Below are positions 15,944 through 23,503 of a stretch of DNA of 64,000 bases, in pieces (positions within the stretch are counted from its first letter, which is position 1; every line of letters begins with the position of its first letter). The stretch comes from a virus, in the IMG/VR virus record IMGVR_UViG_3300031951_021456, positions 183,933-247,932 of that record; one strand, written 5' to 3'. The translations under genes and the position numbers were made by a program. The notes beneath the pieces were generated by a model. It was not told the origin of the DNA. It did no database searches and worked only from the letters and a program-made list of their open reading frames with translations.

Positions 15944-16322
15944 AGAATTTTATGCAGTAGTAAAACTTAAGAATGGTGAAGAGTTCTTTTCTCAAGTGTG
16001 TTTAACTGAAGAAGATGATAAGGAAGTTCTACTTTTATATCATCCTATTACTCTTACTCTAGTAAGAACTAAAAAGGGGTTTGATTATCTTGTTCAGCCT
16101 TGGATTAAAATTGGTAATGAAAGTTTATATGTTCTTAATAAAGAAGATATTCTTACTATGTCTGAACTTGAGGATATTGATCTTATACAAATGCACACTA
16201 AATATGTTACTTCTAAAGAACAGACTAATTTTCATCAAGAAAATCTAAGCCCATCTTTAGGTCATATTGGAACAGTTTCAGAAGCTAAGAATAAACTTGA
16301 AAGAATATTTGAGAATTCTTAA
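15936..16322 (+). CDS. Conserved cyanophage protein with Sm-like N terminus, 128 aa
   Basis: The first 75 residues (YAVVKLKNGEEFFSQVCL... ILYHPIT-type strand pattern, then LVQPWIKIGNESLYVLNKEDILTMSEL) look like a small beta-barrel of Sm-like type found in T4-like cyanophages. The shorter protein at 30406-30669 shares the pattern. Role unknown. Its last bases enter the right inverted-repeat arm, so the stop codon is encoded by the repeat. Confidence 0.7.
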   Translation: MDEEFYAVVKLKNGEEFFSQVCLTEEDDKEVLLLYHPITLTLVRTKKGFDYLVQPWIKIGNESLYVLNKEDILTMSELEDIDLIQMHTKYVTSKEQTNFHQENLSPSLGHIGTVSEAKNKLERIFENS

Positions 16323-16430
16323 GAGTATTTAAGTTCTTTAAGACACTTAAGTTATCGTGCATCATCTTTGACAAAGCTGAGCGTAGCAGGTTCTTAAAGG
16401 TCTGTCAATAGGTACTTATACTAAGTCAGG
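16319..16430. repeat. 112-bp inverted repeat, right arm
   Basis: Reverse-complement partner of 12761-12872 (106 of 112 identical). Beyond it the outward promoter flank GGTACTTGACA is also shared, so the symmetric unit includes both inward and outward promoters. Confidence 0.93.
16380..16408 (-). promoter_or_regulatory. Sigma70-like promoter pointing into the segment (antisense)
   Basis: Reverse strand TTGACA (16408-16403), 17 bp, extended -10 TGCTACGCT ending at 16380. As oriented here it would transcribe antisense to 15936-16322 and uvsW. Confidence 0.65.
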
Positions 16431-16455
16431 GTTTCTTGACAATGTTTAAGGGTAC

Positions 16456-16484
16456 TTGACATATTTTGAATGAGGTGCTATTGT
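16456..16484 (+). promoter_or_regulatory. Sigma70-like promoter, rightward
   Basis: TTGACA 16456-16461, 17-bp spacer ending TGC, TATTGT 16479-16484: perfect -35, optimal spacing and extended -10. Likely drives the small genes and RHH regulators from 16509 on. Confidence 0.8.
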
Positions 16485-16508
16485 TTGAGAGATCTAAAAA
16501 TAATCATT

Positions 16509-16616
16509 ATGAGTTGTCGTATTTGTGGTCGCCAAAGTTGCACGGAATCTTTTCATAGTCTTGATGAACAAGAGATTTATGAAATGTCTATGTTTTACTG
16601 TAAAAAACTTAAATAA
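16509..16616 (+). CDS. Mini zinc-site protein, 35 aa
   Basis: Short reading MSCRICGRQSCTESFHS... with a CxxC followed by Cys and His, then an acidic helix. It starts about 18 bases after the predicted transcript start of the promoter at 16456-16484. Function unknown; the metal site is inferred from spacing. Confidence 0.5.
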   Translation: MSCRICGRQSCTESFHSLDEQEIYEMSMFYCKKLK

Positions 16617-16643
16617 AACTATTAACAAACTTGAATTAGATCA

Positions 16644-16799
16644 ATGAAACAAGTTTTTCCGCAGCTATTCATAAATCTTCCTGTTACTGCTGCCATGATT
16701 GGTGGAATTATTGCAGCTATTCGTGGAATTCCAGATTGGGGTCTTTTTCTTATTATTGGATTTCTATCAATTCGCATACCATCATGGATCAATCTTTGA
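16644..16799 (+). CDS. Small membrane protein, 51 aa
   Basis: Hydrophobic throughout (LPVTAAMIGGIIAAIRGIP, then LFLIIGFLSIRIPSW), consistent with two short membrane spans. Located between the mini zinc protein and the RHH gene, with whose start it overlaps by 16 bases. Function unknown. Confidence 0.55.
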   Translation: MKQVFPQLFINLPVTAAMIGGIIAAIRGIPDWGLFLIIGFLSIRIPSWINL

Positions 16800-17002
16800 A
16801 AATGAAATTATTTTCATATATGATTCCCACAGAAATAGATCATGATTTAACATACCTAGAAGACAACACCGGGATGTCTCGTGCTGAAATTTTTCGCAGA
16901 GCGATTGCTCTCTATAAGCGAGCTAAGCAAACAGAGAAAGACAAAGGGAATGTAATTCTCAGAAATTCAGACGGAACACTTAGAGAGGTTATTGGTTTTT
17001 AA
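16784..17002 (+). CDS. Ribbon-helix-helix DNA-binding protein, 72 aa
   Basis: Closely related to 12089-12304: strand LKMKLFSYMIP, helix TEIDHDLTYLEDNTG, MS turn, helix RAEIFRRAIALYKRAK, C-terminal NVILRNSDGTLREVIGF. ATG 16784 is preferred; the longer reading would start inside the membrane-protein gene, and Met 16802 is also possible. Copies of this regulator type sit on both sides of the inverted-repeat segment. Confidence 0.85.
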   Translation: MDQSLKMKLFSYMIPTEIDHDLTYLEDNTGMSRAEIFRRAIALYKRAKQTEKDKGNVILRNSDGTLREVIGF

Positions 17003-17007
17003 TTAAT

Positions 17008-17190
17008 ATGCCAAAACGCTATCAATTCAAAACAAGCTGCGAATTTACAGAAAAACTCAATAGGGTATCACGAGAATCAGGACTAAGCAAGCCTGAAGCA
17101 ATTGTAGCCGGAATAGAACTTTTAGATCGTCTTGTGCAAGCTGATAAGGAAGGAAAAGAATTTGCTATTGTAAGTAAACCTGACAATTAA
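17008..17190 (+). CDS. Small RHH-type protein, 60 aa
   Basis: Pattern YQFKTSCEFTEKLNRVSRESGLSKPEAIVAGIELLDRLVQADKEGK matches a ribbon-helix-helix fold but is distinct from the AEIFRRA subgroup. Five bases after the preceding regulator, so co-expressed. Confidence 0.72.
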   Translation: MPKRYQFKTSCEFTEKLNRVSRESGLSKPEAIVAGIELLDRLVQADKEGKEFAIVSKPDN

Positions 17191-17232
17191 TCTGTTAAAT
17201 TATTCTCTCTACGAATAATACCTGAAGGGCAC

Positions 17233-17261
17233 TTGACAAACTCTCATTAACATGCTATGCT
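17233..17261 (+). promoter_or_regulatory. Sigma70-like promoter of the secreted-protein gene
   Basis: TTGACA 17233-17238, 17 bp, extended -10 TGCTATGCT with TATGCT 17256-17261. Transcript start near 17268 excludes the first in-frame ATG at 17257 and supports ATG 17287. Confidence 0.82.
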
Positions 17262-17286
17262 AAATAAACAACTACACTCAAAACAC

Positions 17287-17889
17287 ATGAAATCCTTGAT
17301 TGCCACTAGCAGCTTGATGATCGCCGCAGCCCTGGTCGCACCCCCTGCGAAAGCGCAGACACCATGCATGAGTGGCTTGCCGGTCAGCACCATCGTCAGC
17401 TCAGGTCCATCTGGGTATAGCTGCGAACTTGGAGGGTTAAACTACACGTTTTTTGACAATCTTGCTGAACTCGATAACCCAGGTGCCATCGTAAATTTCC
17501 AGACTTCGCGACAGTTTCAGGTGATTACCTTTGCCAACCTAACCACTGAGGGCGTGGTTGGCTTCTTCTATAAGATTATTTCTCCTTTCGAAACAATCAC
17601 TGATATTCAACTGTCCTATTCACAGGATCCGCCGTTGCCCGACCCGATTATGGAAATATTGATCACCGCTCCAACGTTGCCTAAGCCACCATCTCCAGTA
17701 GTCGCGCTCACTGTGGAAACCGTGTTTGAATCTGATACGAGCATGGCTCCACCTCTTCAAACGCTGAGGTCACTGACCCATACCATCCACAAAACTCCAG
17801 CACCTCTTCCTTTGGCGGGTGCTGGTCTTGCCTTTGGAATGAGCCGAAGAATTAAAACAAGAATTAATATGGGAAAGCAAAACACATAA
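17287..17889 (+). CDS. Secreted PEP-CTERM-like protein of picocyanobacterial type
   Basis: Begins with a Sec signal peptide (MKSLIATSSLMIAAALVA, cleavage near AKA-Q). A 130-residue extracellular domain with two Cys follows (SGYSCELGGLNYTFFDN). It ends with PAPLPLAGAGLAFGMSRRIK, a Pro-rich motif, hydrophobic stretch and Arg cluster like the PEP-CTERM sorting signals of Synechococcus/Cyanobium proteins. G+C is about 43-52% in sample lines, far above flanking genes, and it has its own strong sigma70 promoter: the mark of a recent host-derived cargo gene. Function unknown; possibly a surface or extracellular-matrix protein displayed by the infected cell. Start fixed by the promoter. Confidence 0.8.
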   Translation: MKSLIATSSLMIAAALVAPPAKAQTPCMSGLPVSTIVSSGPSGYSCELGGLNYTFFDNLAELDNPGAIVNFQTSRQFQVITFANLTTEGVVGFFYKIISPFETITDIQLSYSQDPPLPDPIMEILITAPTLPKPPSPVVALTVETVFESDTSMAPPLQTLRSLTHTIHKTPAPLPLAGAGLAFGMSRRIKTRINMGKQNT

Positions 17890-17964
17890 AATGATATTGA
17901 GTTCTAAATTTAATTAAAAAATAACAATACAAGTTAAAATCTATATAGCGTAAATGAGAGAAAG

Positions 17965-18480
17965 ATGATAACAACATCAGTAATGGAAAAAAAGAAAAGA
18001 AGAACACATTATGTAATTAATGCTGACTTTTATGATGCTCTAATTAAATACAAAGATCGTGTAAAACAAGCAGAAGAAAAAGAACAACCAAAACCAAGAA
18101 TCCCTGAATATATTGGTAAGTGTTTTTTGGAAATTGCAAATCATTTAGCATTTACTCCAAAATTTATAAACTACTCATATAAAGATTTAATGATCTCTGA
18201 TGGTTATACTGATTGTGTGAAATATGTTTTAAATTTTGATCCATATTTTAAGGGTGGAAAAACGGTTAAGAATCCTTTCTCTTACTTTACAACAATTTGT
18301 TATTGGGCATTTGTTCGTAGAATTAAACAAGAGAAAAAAACTCTAGAGCTTTATGATATGCTTCTAGAAAAGAATGGATTTGATGAAGTCTTTCATGATG
18401 ATTCAGCAGATGGAGATTATTCAAACTATTCCGATTTTAATAGCATCAAAGATTCTGTGCATTCAAGAATGAGATATTGA
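17965..18480 (+). CDS. 55: gp55 late-transcription sigma factor
   Basis: T4 gp55-type sigma that recognises the TATAAATA late -10 element on host RNA polymerase. After a basic N terminus (KKKRRTHYVINADFYDAL), the core KNPFSYFTTICYWAFVRRIK near residue 110 is the region-2-like signature, and the chain ends in an acidic, Ser/Asp-rich tail. 171 aa; T4 gp55 is 185. Purine-rich GAGAGAAAG directly precedes the ATG. Matching TATAAATA sites occur at 38687, 43044, 48934 and 51168. Two bases separate it from gp47. Confidence 0.92.
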   Translation: MITTSVMEKKKRRTHYVINADFYDALIKYKDRVKQAEEKEQPKPRIPEYIGKCFLEIANHLAFTPKFINYSYKDLMISDGYTDCVKYVLNFDPYFKGGKTVKNPFSYFTTICYWAFVRRIKQEKKTLELYDMLLEKNGFDEVFHDDSADGDYSNYSDFNSIKDSVHSRMRY

Positions 18481-18481
18481 A

Positions 18482-19531
18482 ATGAGTAAAGTAGCAATTT
18501 TGACCGATCAGCACTTCGGATTCAAAAGACAGTCAACAATCTTTCATGATTATTTCTTGAAGTTCTATAATGATGTCTTCTTTCCCTTTCTTGAGGAAAA
18601 TAATATCTCAACTGTCATTGATTTAGGTGATACTTTTGATAGTCGTAAAACTCTTGATCTAACAACAATTGATTGGGCTAAGAGAAACTACTATGATAGA
18701 TTAGAAGCTCTTAACTGTCAGGTTCATACGATTGTTGGAAATCATACGACTTATTATCGCAATACCAATAGAATTAATACACCTGAACTACTTCTGAATC
18801 AATATCCAAACATTCAAACCTATTCTGGGGCAACTGAAATTCAACTGAATGATCTTTCAGTGCTGCTGATTCCCTGGATCAATCAAGAGAATGAAAAAGA
18901 TACTTTGAAACTCATTGAAAATACTAAGGCAACTGTTGCAATGGGACATTTAGAATTGAATGGTTTCTATGTCAATCGTGGCACACAAATGGAAGGAGGT
19001 AAGGATCCTGACGTTTTTTCTAAGTTCAAAAAAGTATTTACCGGACATTTTCATACTCGTTCAGATAATGGAACAATTTACTACATTGGCAATCCTTATG
19101 AAATGTTCTTCAGTGATGTTGGAGATCCTAGAGGATTTATTATTTTTGATACCGATACATTAAAACACTCCTATGTAAACAATCCAAATCATTTATTTGA
19201 TTATGTTTATTATGAGGATACAGATATTGATTCATTTGATTTTGAGTCTTATTCTGGTAAAGTTATTAAAGTAATCATCAGAAAAAAATCTGATATTAAT
19301 TTATTTGATGAATTTATTAGTAATTTTTATCGGGTTGGTGTTTCAGATCTTAAGATTATTGAAAACTATTCTGTTTCTGAAGATTCTGAAGAATTTGATG
19401 CCGATTTAGAAAGTGAAGACACATTTAGTCTCATTCAAAGATTTGTAGAAGAAAGTGATGTTAATCTAAACAAAGATAAGTTGAAGTTAGTTTTGTCTGA
19501 GTTACACAAAGAAGCCTGTGAATTAATCTGA
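18482..19531 (+). CDS. 47: gp47 recombination nuclease subunit (SbcD/Mre11-like)
   Basis: Mn-dependent nuclease that, with gp46, resects DNA ends for recombination-dependent replication and host DNA breakdown. Phosphoesterase motifs in order: LTDQHFGF (I), VIDLGDTFDSR (II), IVGNHTTYY (III), MGHLELNG (IV) and FTGHFHTRSD (V). 349 aa, near T4 gp47 (339). Stop overlaps the start of the next small gene by one base. Confidence 0.95.
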   Translation: MSKVAILTDQHFGFKRQSTIFHDYFLKFYNDVFFPFLEENNISTVIDLGDTFDSRKTLDLTTIDWAKRNYYDRLEALNCQVHTIVGNHTTYYRNTNRINTPELLLNQYPNIQTYSGATEIQLNDLSVLLIPWINQENEKDTLKLIENTKATVAMGHLELNGFYVNRGTQMEGGKDPDVFSKFKKVFTGHFHTRSDNGTIYYIGNPYEMFFSDVGDPRGFIIFDTDTLKHSYVNNPNHLFDYVYYEDTDIDSFDFESYSGKVIKVIIRKKSDINLFDEFISNFYRVGVSDLKIIENYSVSEDSEEFDADLESEDTFSLIQRFVEESDVNLNKDKLKLVLSELHKEACELI

Positions 19532-19794
19532 TGTTTTTGATAACTTTAAAAGAAACACCTGAAAGAGGTGCATTTTCTGTTACTAATGAGAAGGGCAATA
19601 AGATTCTTTATCTTTTTCAACAATCTGATGATGCTCTAAGATTTTCAATGCAGCTTGAAGAAAATGGTTATCCCAAAACCGAAATTGTTGAATGTGAAGA
19701 TAGAAAAATAATTTATACATGTGAGCTAACAAATACAAAATATGCTATAATTAAACCTGAAGATCTTGTTGTTCCACCTGTTTTTGAGAAATGA
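19531..19794 (+). CDS. Conserved small protein between gp47 and gp46 (DUF3110-like)
   Basis: 87 aa. The arrangement KILYLFQQSDDALRFSMQLEE followed by ending AIIKPEDLVVPP resembles the DUF3110 type common in cyanobacteria and their phages (recognition from memory). Lies precisely between gp47 and gp46 with overlapping codons on both sides, so it is made together with the nuclease complex; a role in it is inference. Confidence 0.72.
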   Translation: MFLITLKETPERGAFSVTNEKGNKILYLFQQSDDALRFSMQLEENGYPKTEIVECEDRKIIYTCELTNTKYAIIKPEDLVVPPVFEK

Positions 19795-21509
19795 TAATCT
19801 TAGAGAAAGTACGCTATAAAAATCTTCTTTCTATTGGAAACACTTTTACTGAAATTGAACTCAATAAAAACCCAACAACATTGATTGTAGGTAAGAATGG
19901 AAGTTCAAAGTCAACAGTAATTGAATCCATCACTTTTGCATTATTCAAGAAAGCCTATAGACCAATCAATTTACCTCAGCTCATTAATTCAATCAATGAA
20001 AAAGATTGTCTAGTTGAACTTGAATTTTCAATCAACTCAACCAAATGGATGGTGAGACGTGGACTTAAGCCAAATATATTTGAGCTTTATAGAGATGGAC
20101 AATTATTAGAACAAGATGCTTCAGCCATTGATCAACAAAGATGGTTTGAGCAAAATGTTCTTAAGATGAACTATAAAACGTTCATTCAAATTGTTATTCT
20201 TGGAAGTGGTAATTATATACCATTCATGCAATTACCACTTGCGCAAAGAAGAGAAATCATTGAAGATCTTTTAGATATTCGCATTTTCTCTTCAATGAAT
20301 GTTGTTCTTAAAGAAAAACTCAAGACAATCAAAGATGATTTAAAACAGCTCAATGTTTCTGAAAAGCATCTACACGATAAAGCAGTCATGCAAAGACGTT
20401 TCATTGATGAAATTGAAAAGGAGAGCAATACAAGAATCAATGAGAAACAACAGAGAATTGAAGGTCTCTCAAAAGTCATTGATAAGATGATCAATGACAA
20501 TAAAACTATTGAGAGTCAAATTCAAGAACTTAATCAACAAATCTCCGAGGTTTCAGCATCTTCAAATAAACTTAATCAACTTGGAACTTTAAAAGGTAAA
20601 ATCTCACAAAGAGTTGGAACAATTAATAAAGACTTAAGGTTCTTTCAAGAAAATTCAATTTGTCCAACATGTACTCAAAATATTGATGAAGAATTTAAGA
20701 CTAATAAGATTACAGAATACCAAAAATCATCAGAAGAGTTTTCTGGTGCTCTCTCTGAAATTAATGATGCTATTACTTCTCAAGAAGAAAAACAAAGACA
20801 GTTTTCAGCATTATCACAACAAATTGTTAAGTTGAATCAAAAAATCAGTTCACACAATATTCAGATTTCAACTGCCCAAAAACAGATTTCTGAATTGAAC
20901 GAAGAGATTGAATCAATTCAAGAAAATGTTCAAAATAGAAGTACAGAAAATGAAAAACTCTCTCAAATTGAGGAAGAGTTACTACAAGTTCAGACAGATT
21001 TCTTGAATAAAAAGGACTCTTTACAGTATTATGAATATATGGCTAGTCTTCTTAAAGATGGTGGAGTTAAGACAAAGATCATCCGTAAATACTTACCGAT
21101 CATTAATCAGTTGATCAATAAGTATCTGAATACGATGGATATGTTTATTAACTTTACATTTGATGAAGAGTTTAATGAAACAATCAATTCACCTTTACAC
21201 GATAACTTCTCTTACAGCTCATTCTCTGAAGGACAAAAACAAAGAATCAATCTGAGTATTCTTTGGACGTTTAGAGAGCTTGTAAAAATTAAGAACTCAA
21301 CAAATGTAAATCTTCTTCTGTTTGATGAGATTTTAGATAGTTCGCTAGATGATGCAGGAATTGAAGAGTTTATTAGAATTGTTAAGTATGTCTTTACTGA
21401 TACTAATACGTTCATCATTTCTCATAGAGAAGGTGTGACTGAAAAGTTTGAACACATTCTTGAATTTGAGAAGCAGGGTAACTTTAGCCGAATTTCAAAT
21501 ATAACTTAA
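19791..21509 (+). CDS. 46: gp46 recombination endonuclease subunit (SbcC/Rad50-like)
   Basis: SMC-like ATPase partner of gp47. N-terminal P-loop IVGKNGSSKSTVIESITFAL near residue 33, long coiled-coil arms (about 170-410) interrupted by a zinc hook NSICPTCTQNID near 292, then signature FSEGQKQRINLS and Walker B LLLFDEILDSSLDD near the end. 572 aa, like T4's 560. The P-loop has Ser where the usual glycine precedes the lysine (NGSSKST rather than NGSGKST), worth noting though the rest is intact. Overlaps the upstream gene by 4 bases. Confidence 0.95.
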   Translation: MIILEKVRYKNLLSIGNTFTEIELNKNPTTLIVGKNGSSKSTVIESITFALFKKAYRPINLPQLINSINEKDCLVELEFSINSTKWMVRRGLKPNIFELYRDGQLLEQDASAIDQQRWFEQNVLKMNYKTFIQIVILGSGNYIPFMQLPLAQRREIIEDLLDIRIFSSMNVVLKEKLKTIKDDLKQLNVSEKHLHDKAVMQRRFIDEIEKESNTRINEKQQRIEGLSKVIDKMINDNKTIESQIQELNQQISEVSASSNKLNQLGTLKGKISQRVGTINKDLRFFQENSICPTCTQNIDEEFKTNKITEYQKSSEEFSGALSEINDAITSQEEKQRQFSALSQQIVKLNQKISSHNIQISTAQKQISELNEEIESIQENVQNRSTENEKLSQIEEELLQVQTDFLNKKDSLQYYEYMASLLKDGGVKTKIIRKYLPIINQLINKYLNTMDMFINFTFDEEFNETINSPLHDNFSYSSFSEGQKQRINLSILWTFRELVKIKNSTNVNLLLFDEILDSSLDDAGIEEFIRIVKYVFTDTNTFIISHREGVTEKFEHILEFEKQGNFSRISNIT

Positions 21510-21519
21510 ATTAAACAAA

Positions 21520-21738
21520 ATGGAACAAAAAATTTCTATTACCCAAGATTTGATAGATCAACTGATCGTAAAATATAAAGATTTGTCTGACTACTGGGAC
21601 ATTGCAGCAGCAATCATTAATGAAATTTATCCACGAGAAGATAAAAGCGATGCAGAGTTTTATTATTATGTTCATGCCATTTGGGAATTAATTGACGACT
21701 ATGCAAGAAGGGACCGCTTAAAAAACTGGCACACATAA
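21520..21738 (+). CDS. Hypothetical protein, 72 aa
   Basis: Not recognised. Acidic, aromatic-rich helical protein (LSDYWDIAAAIINEIYPRED...IWELIDDYARRD). Its last codons encode part of the CTGGCACAC promoter box (21726 on), so coding and regulatory sequence overlap. Confidence 0.65.
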   Translation: MEQKISITQDLIDQLIVKYKDLSDYWDIAAAIINEIYPREDKSDAEFYYYVHAIWELIDDYARRDRLKNWHT

Positions 21739-21768
21739 GCAACACTTTTGTAGAATTTATGATAGATT
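21726..21768 (+). promoter_or_regulatory. CTGGC-class promoter
   Basis: CTGGCACACATAAGCAACAC box start 21726, extended -10 TGATAGATT with TAGATT 21763-21768. The first 21 bases of the box region are identical to those at 22453. Expected start about 21775, before 21805. Confidence 0.78.
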
Positions 21769-21804
21769 GCAATTAATCAAATTAATTTGAGGGTTCAATT
21801 TATT

Positions 21805-22410
21805 ATGGTTACTAGAACTGTTAATTTTAGCGATAACACACTTACTCATTATAGTGAATCAATTGGAGAAAATATACCCATAGATTGCATTGGAAATTTA
21901 ACACGAGAGGAATTACGCATTCTTACAAAAGAACTTGAATTTAGTCTAATAAACATTGAATCACAAATTGAACATTTAGATAAAGTTATTGAAACTAAAG
22001 AGGTGGCAATTAATGACGAGATTCACTTAAGATCAATTAAAGTTAGAACTGCACAAAAAATAAAGAAAAAATTTCTAGACAGGGTTAGAAGGGTAAGGGG
22101 TATAAATCCAGTCTTAGCAAGTAAATTTGTTTTACATTTTTATAGTAATGAGCTTGATAAAGAGTATGACGAATTTATGATTTCATATATGTCTAATGAA
22201 GAATTGCAAATTATTTCTGCCGAATTAAAACAAATTTTACGAAGAGAAAATGTCATTATAGAACATTATGATAATTCAATTTCCCCTAGCTCAGAAAATA
22301 AAGAAGAATGTAAAATTATTTCACTTAAAACTTCCCATAGTTATCACACAAAATTTTTACAACGTGTTATAAAAGAACAACGTAGACGAAAACCTCAAAA
22401 AAGAGTTTGA
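21805..22410 (+). CDS. Hypothetical coiled-coil protein, 201 aa, internally repeated
   Basis: Not recognised. Two similar halves: LTREELRILTKELEFSLINIESQIEHLDK...HLRSIKVRTAQKIKKKFLDRVRR and YMSNEELQIISAELKQILRRENVIIEHYDN...KIISLKTSHSYHTKFLQRVIK. This indicates an internal duplication of an about 85-residue helical unit with a basic end. ATG 21805 is chosen over an upstream TTG because GAGGG precedes it and the promoter start is near 21775. Confidence 0.7.
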   Translation: MVTRTVNFSDNTLTHYSESIGENIPIDCIGNLTREELRILTKELEFSLINIESQIEHLDKVIETKEVAINDEIHLRSIKVRTAQKIKKKFLDRVRRVRGINPVLASKFVLHFYSNELDKEYDEFMISYMSNEELQIISAELKQILRRENVIIEHYDNSISPSSENKEECKIISLKTSHSYHTKFLQRVIKEQRRRKPQKRV

Positions 22411-22452
22411 ATGTGTAGTTAAATTAAAAACACGCATGAGCCACTTAAAGAA

Positions 22453-22495
22453 CTGGCACACATAAGCAACACTTATCCAAAAATCATGTTACATT
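22453..22495 (+). promoter_or_regulatory. CTGGC-class promoter
   Basis: CTGGCACACATAAGCAACAC starting 22453, extended -10 TGTTACATT with TACATT 22490-22495. It feeds 22516 and probably the sliding-clamp gene behind it. Confidence 0.8.
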
Positions 22496-22515
22496 AATAT
22501 CACTGGCAAAACAAT

Positions 22516-22830
22516 ATGACAGAAAACAAAGACCACTTTTGGAAATATAATGAAGGTGAGATTCTTAGAGAGATTGAAGAATATCTGATCGGAACCTATA
22601 ATGCTCATTATGTTGGGGATAATGGAATACAGGCAATGGATCTTATCTCAGCAATCGGTGATGGAGTTCCATTTTCACGCTCAAGTATCATTAAATATGC
22701 AAGCCGATATGGTAAGAAAAATGGGTTCTCAAAATCAGATTGTCTAAAAATCATACACTTCTGCATCTTTCTATATCACTTTTCAAATCACGATAAACAA
22801 ACAACTGAAAAATATGAAACTCTCTCCTGA
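22516..22830 (+). CDS. DUF3310-like protein, 104 aa
   Basis: The segment YNAHYVGDNGIQAMDLISAI, then FSRSSIIKYASRYGKKNGFSKSDCLKIIHFCIFLYHFS follows the pattern of phage DUF3310-type proteins (IKYxxRxGKK, LKxIHFxIFLY), sometimes called nucleotide kinase-like without proof. It ends 17 bases inside the sliding-clamp gene, so translation is coupled. Confidence 0.68.
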   Translation: MTENKDHFWKYNEGEILREIEEYLIGTYNAHYVGDNGIQAMDLISAIGDGVPFSRSSIIKYASRYGKKNGFSKSDCLKIIHFCIFLYHFSNHDKQTTEKYETLS

Positions 22831-23503
22831 AACAATTGAAATTCTTAGTAATTTCTCTTCTATTAATAACTCAATTATCATTTCTCCAGGAAGCGTAATT
22901 AAAACAATTAATTCTGAACGAAATGTTTTTGCAAAAGCAACAGTTCAAGAAACATTTCCTCGTGATATTCCAATCTATGAATTAAGAGAGTTTCTCAATA
23001 TCTTTAAAATTCATAAAGATGCTGATGTTGATTTTTCAGATGAACAATATATTCTAGTTCAACATAATCGCACTCGCATGAAGTTTTATTATGCAGATTT
23101 ATATTCTCTCTCTAAAAATTTAAATCTTCCTGACAGAGATTATGTACTTGATGATGTCGTTCTGAGTATTAATCTAGAATCTGAACAAATTGAAAGAGTA
23201 AGAAAAGCTGCAAATTATTACAGTCTTAATGATCTATCTTTGACTGGGGCTGAAGGAAGAATTGAGTTGCTAGTTCATAATAAAGAAGATTCAACCTCAA
23301 AGTCTTATAATGTTGAGATTGGTGAAACTGAAAATCAGTTTTGTTTCAATCTTATTGAAAAAAACATTAAGATTCTTTCGGGATCTTATATGCTTGAAAT
23401 TGCTAGAGTTAATGATAGTAATTTTGCAGCTAGATTCATCAATCAAAATCAAGAGCTTGAATATTTTATCGCTACAGAGCCCGATAGTTCTTATGACGAT
23501 TAA
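22814..23503 (+). CDS. 45: gp45 sliding clamp
   Basis: Trimeric DNA polymerase processivity clamp; in T4 it also activates late transcription with gp55 and gp33. 229 aa (T4: 228). Starts MKLSPETIEILSNFSSINNSIII and shows the paired two-domain beta pattern including VFAKATVQETFPRDIPIYEL and the second-domain LNLPDRDYVLDDVVLSI. First of the clamp and loader genes, but here separated from gp44 by three members of the NWKxVLNFW paralog family, an arrangement not seen in T4. Confidence 0.93.
   Translation: MKLSPETIEILSNFSSINNSIIISPGSVIKTINSERNVFAKATVQETFPRDIPIYELREFLNIFKIHKDADVDFSDEQYILVQHNRTRMKFYYADLYSLSKNLNLPDRDYVLDDVVLSINLESEQIERVRKAANYYSLNDLSLTGAEGRIELLVHNKEDSTSKSYNVEIGETENQFCFNLIEKNIKILSGSYMLEIARVNDSNFAARFINQNQELEYFIATEPDSSYDD

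Noticed and set aside
17257-17286. Start of the secreted protein at ATG 17257
   Set aside because: This ATG lies in the promoter -10 element; transcript start near 17268 and the signal peptide both support ATG 17287.
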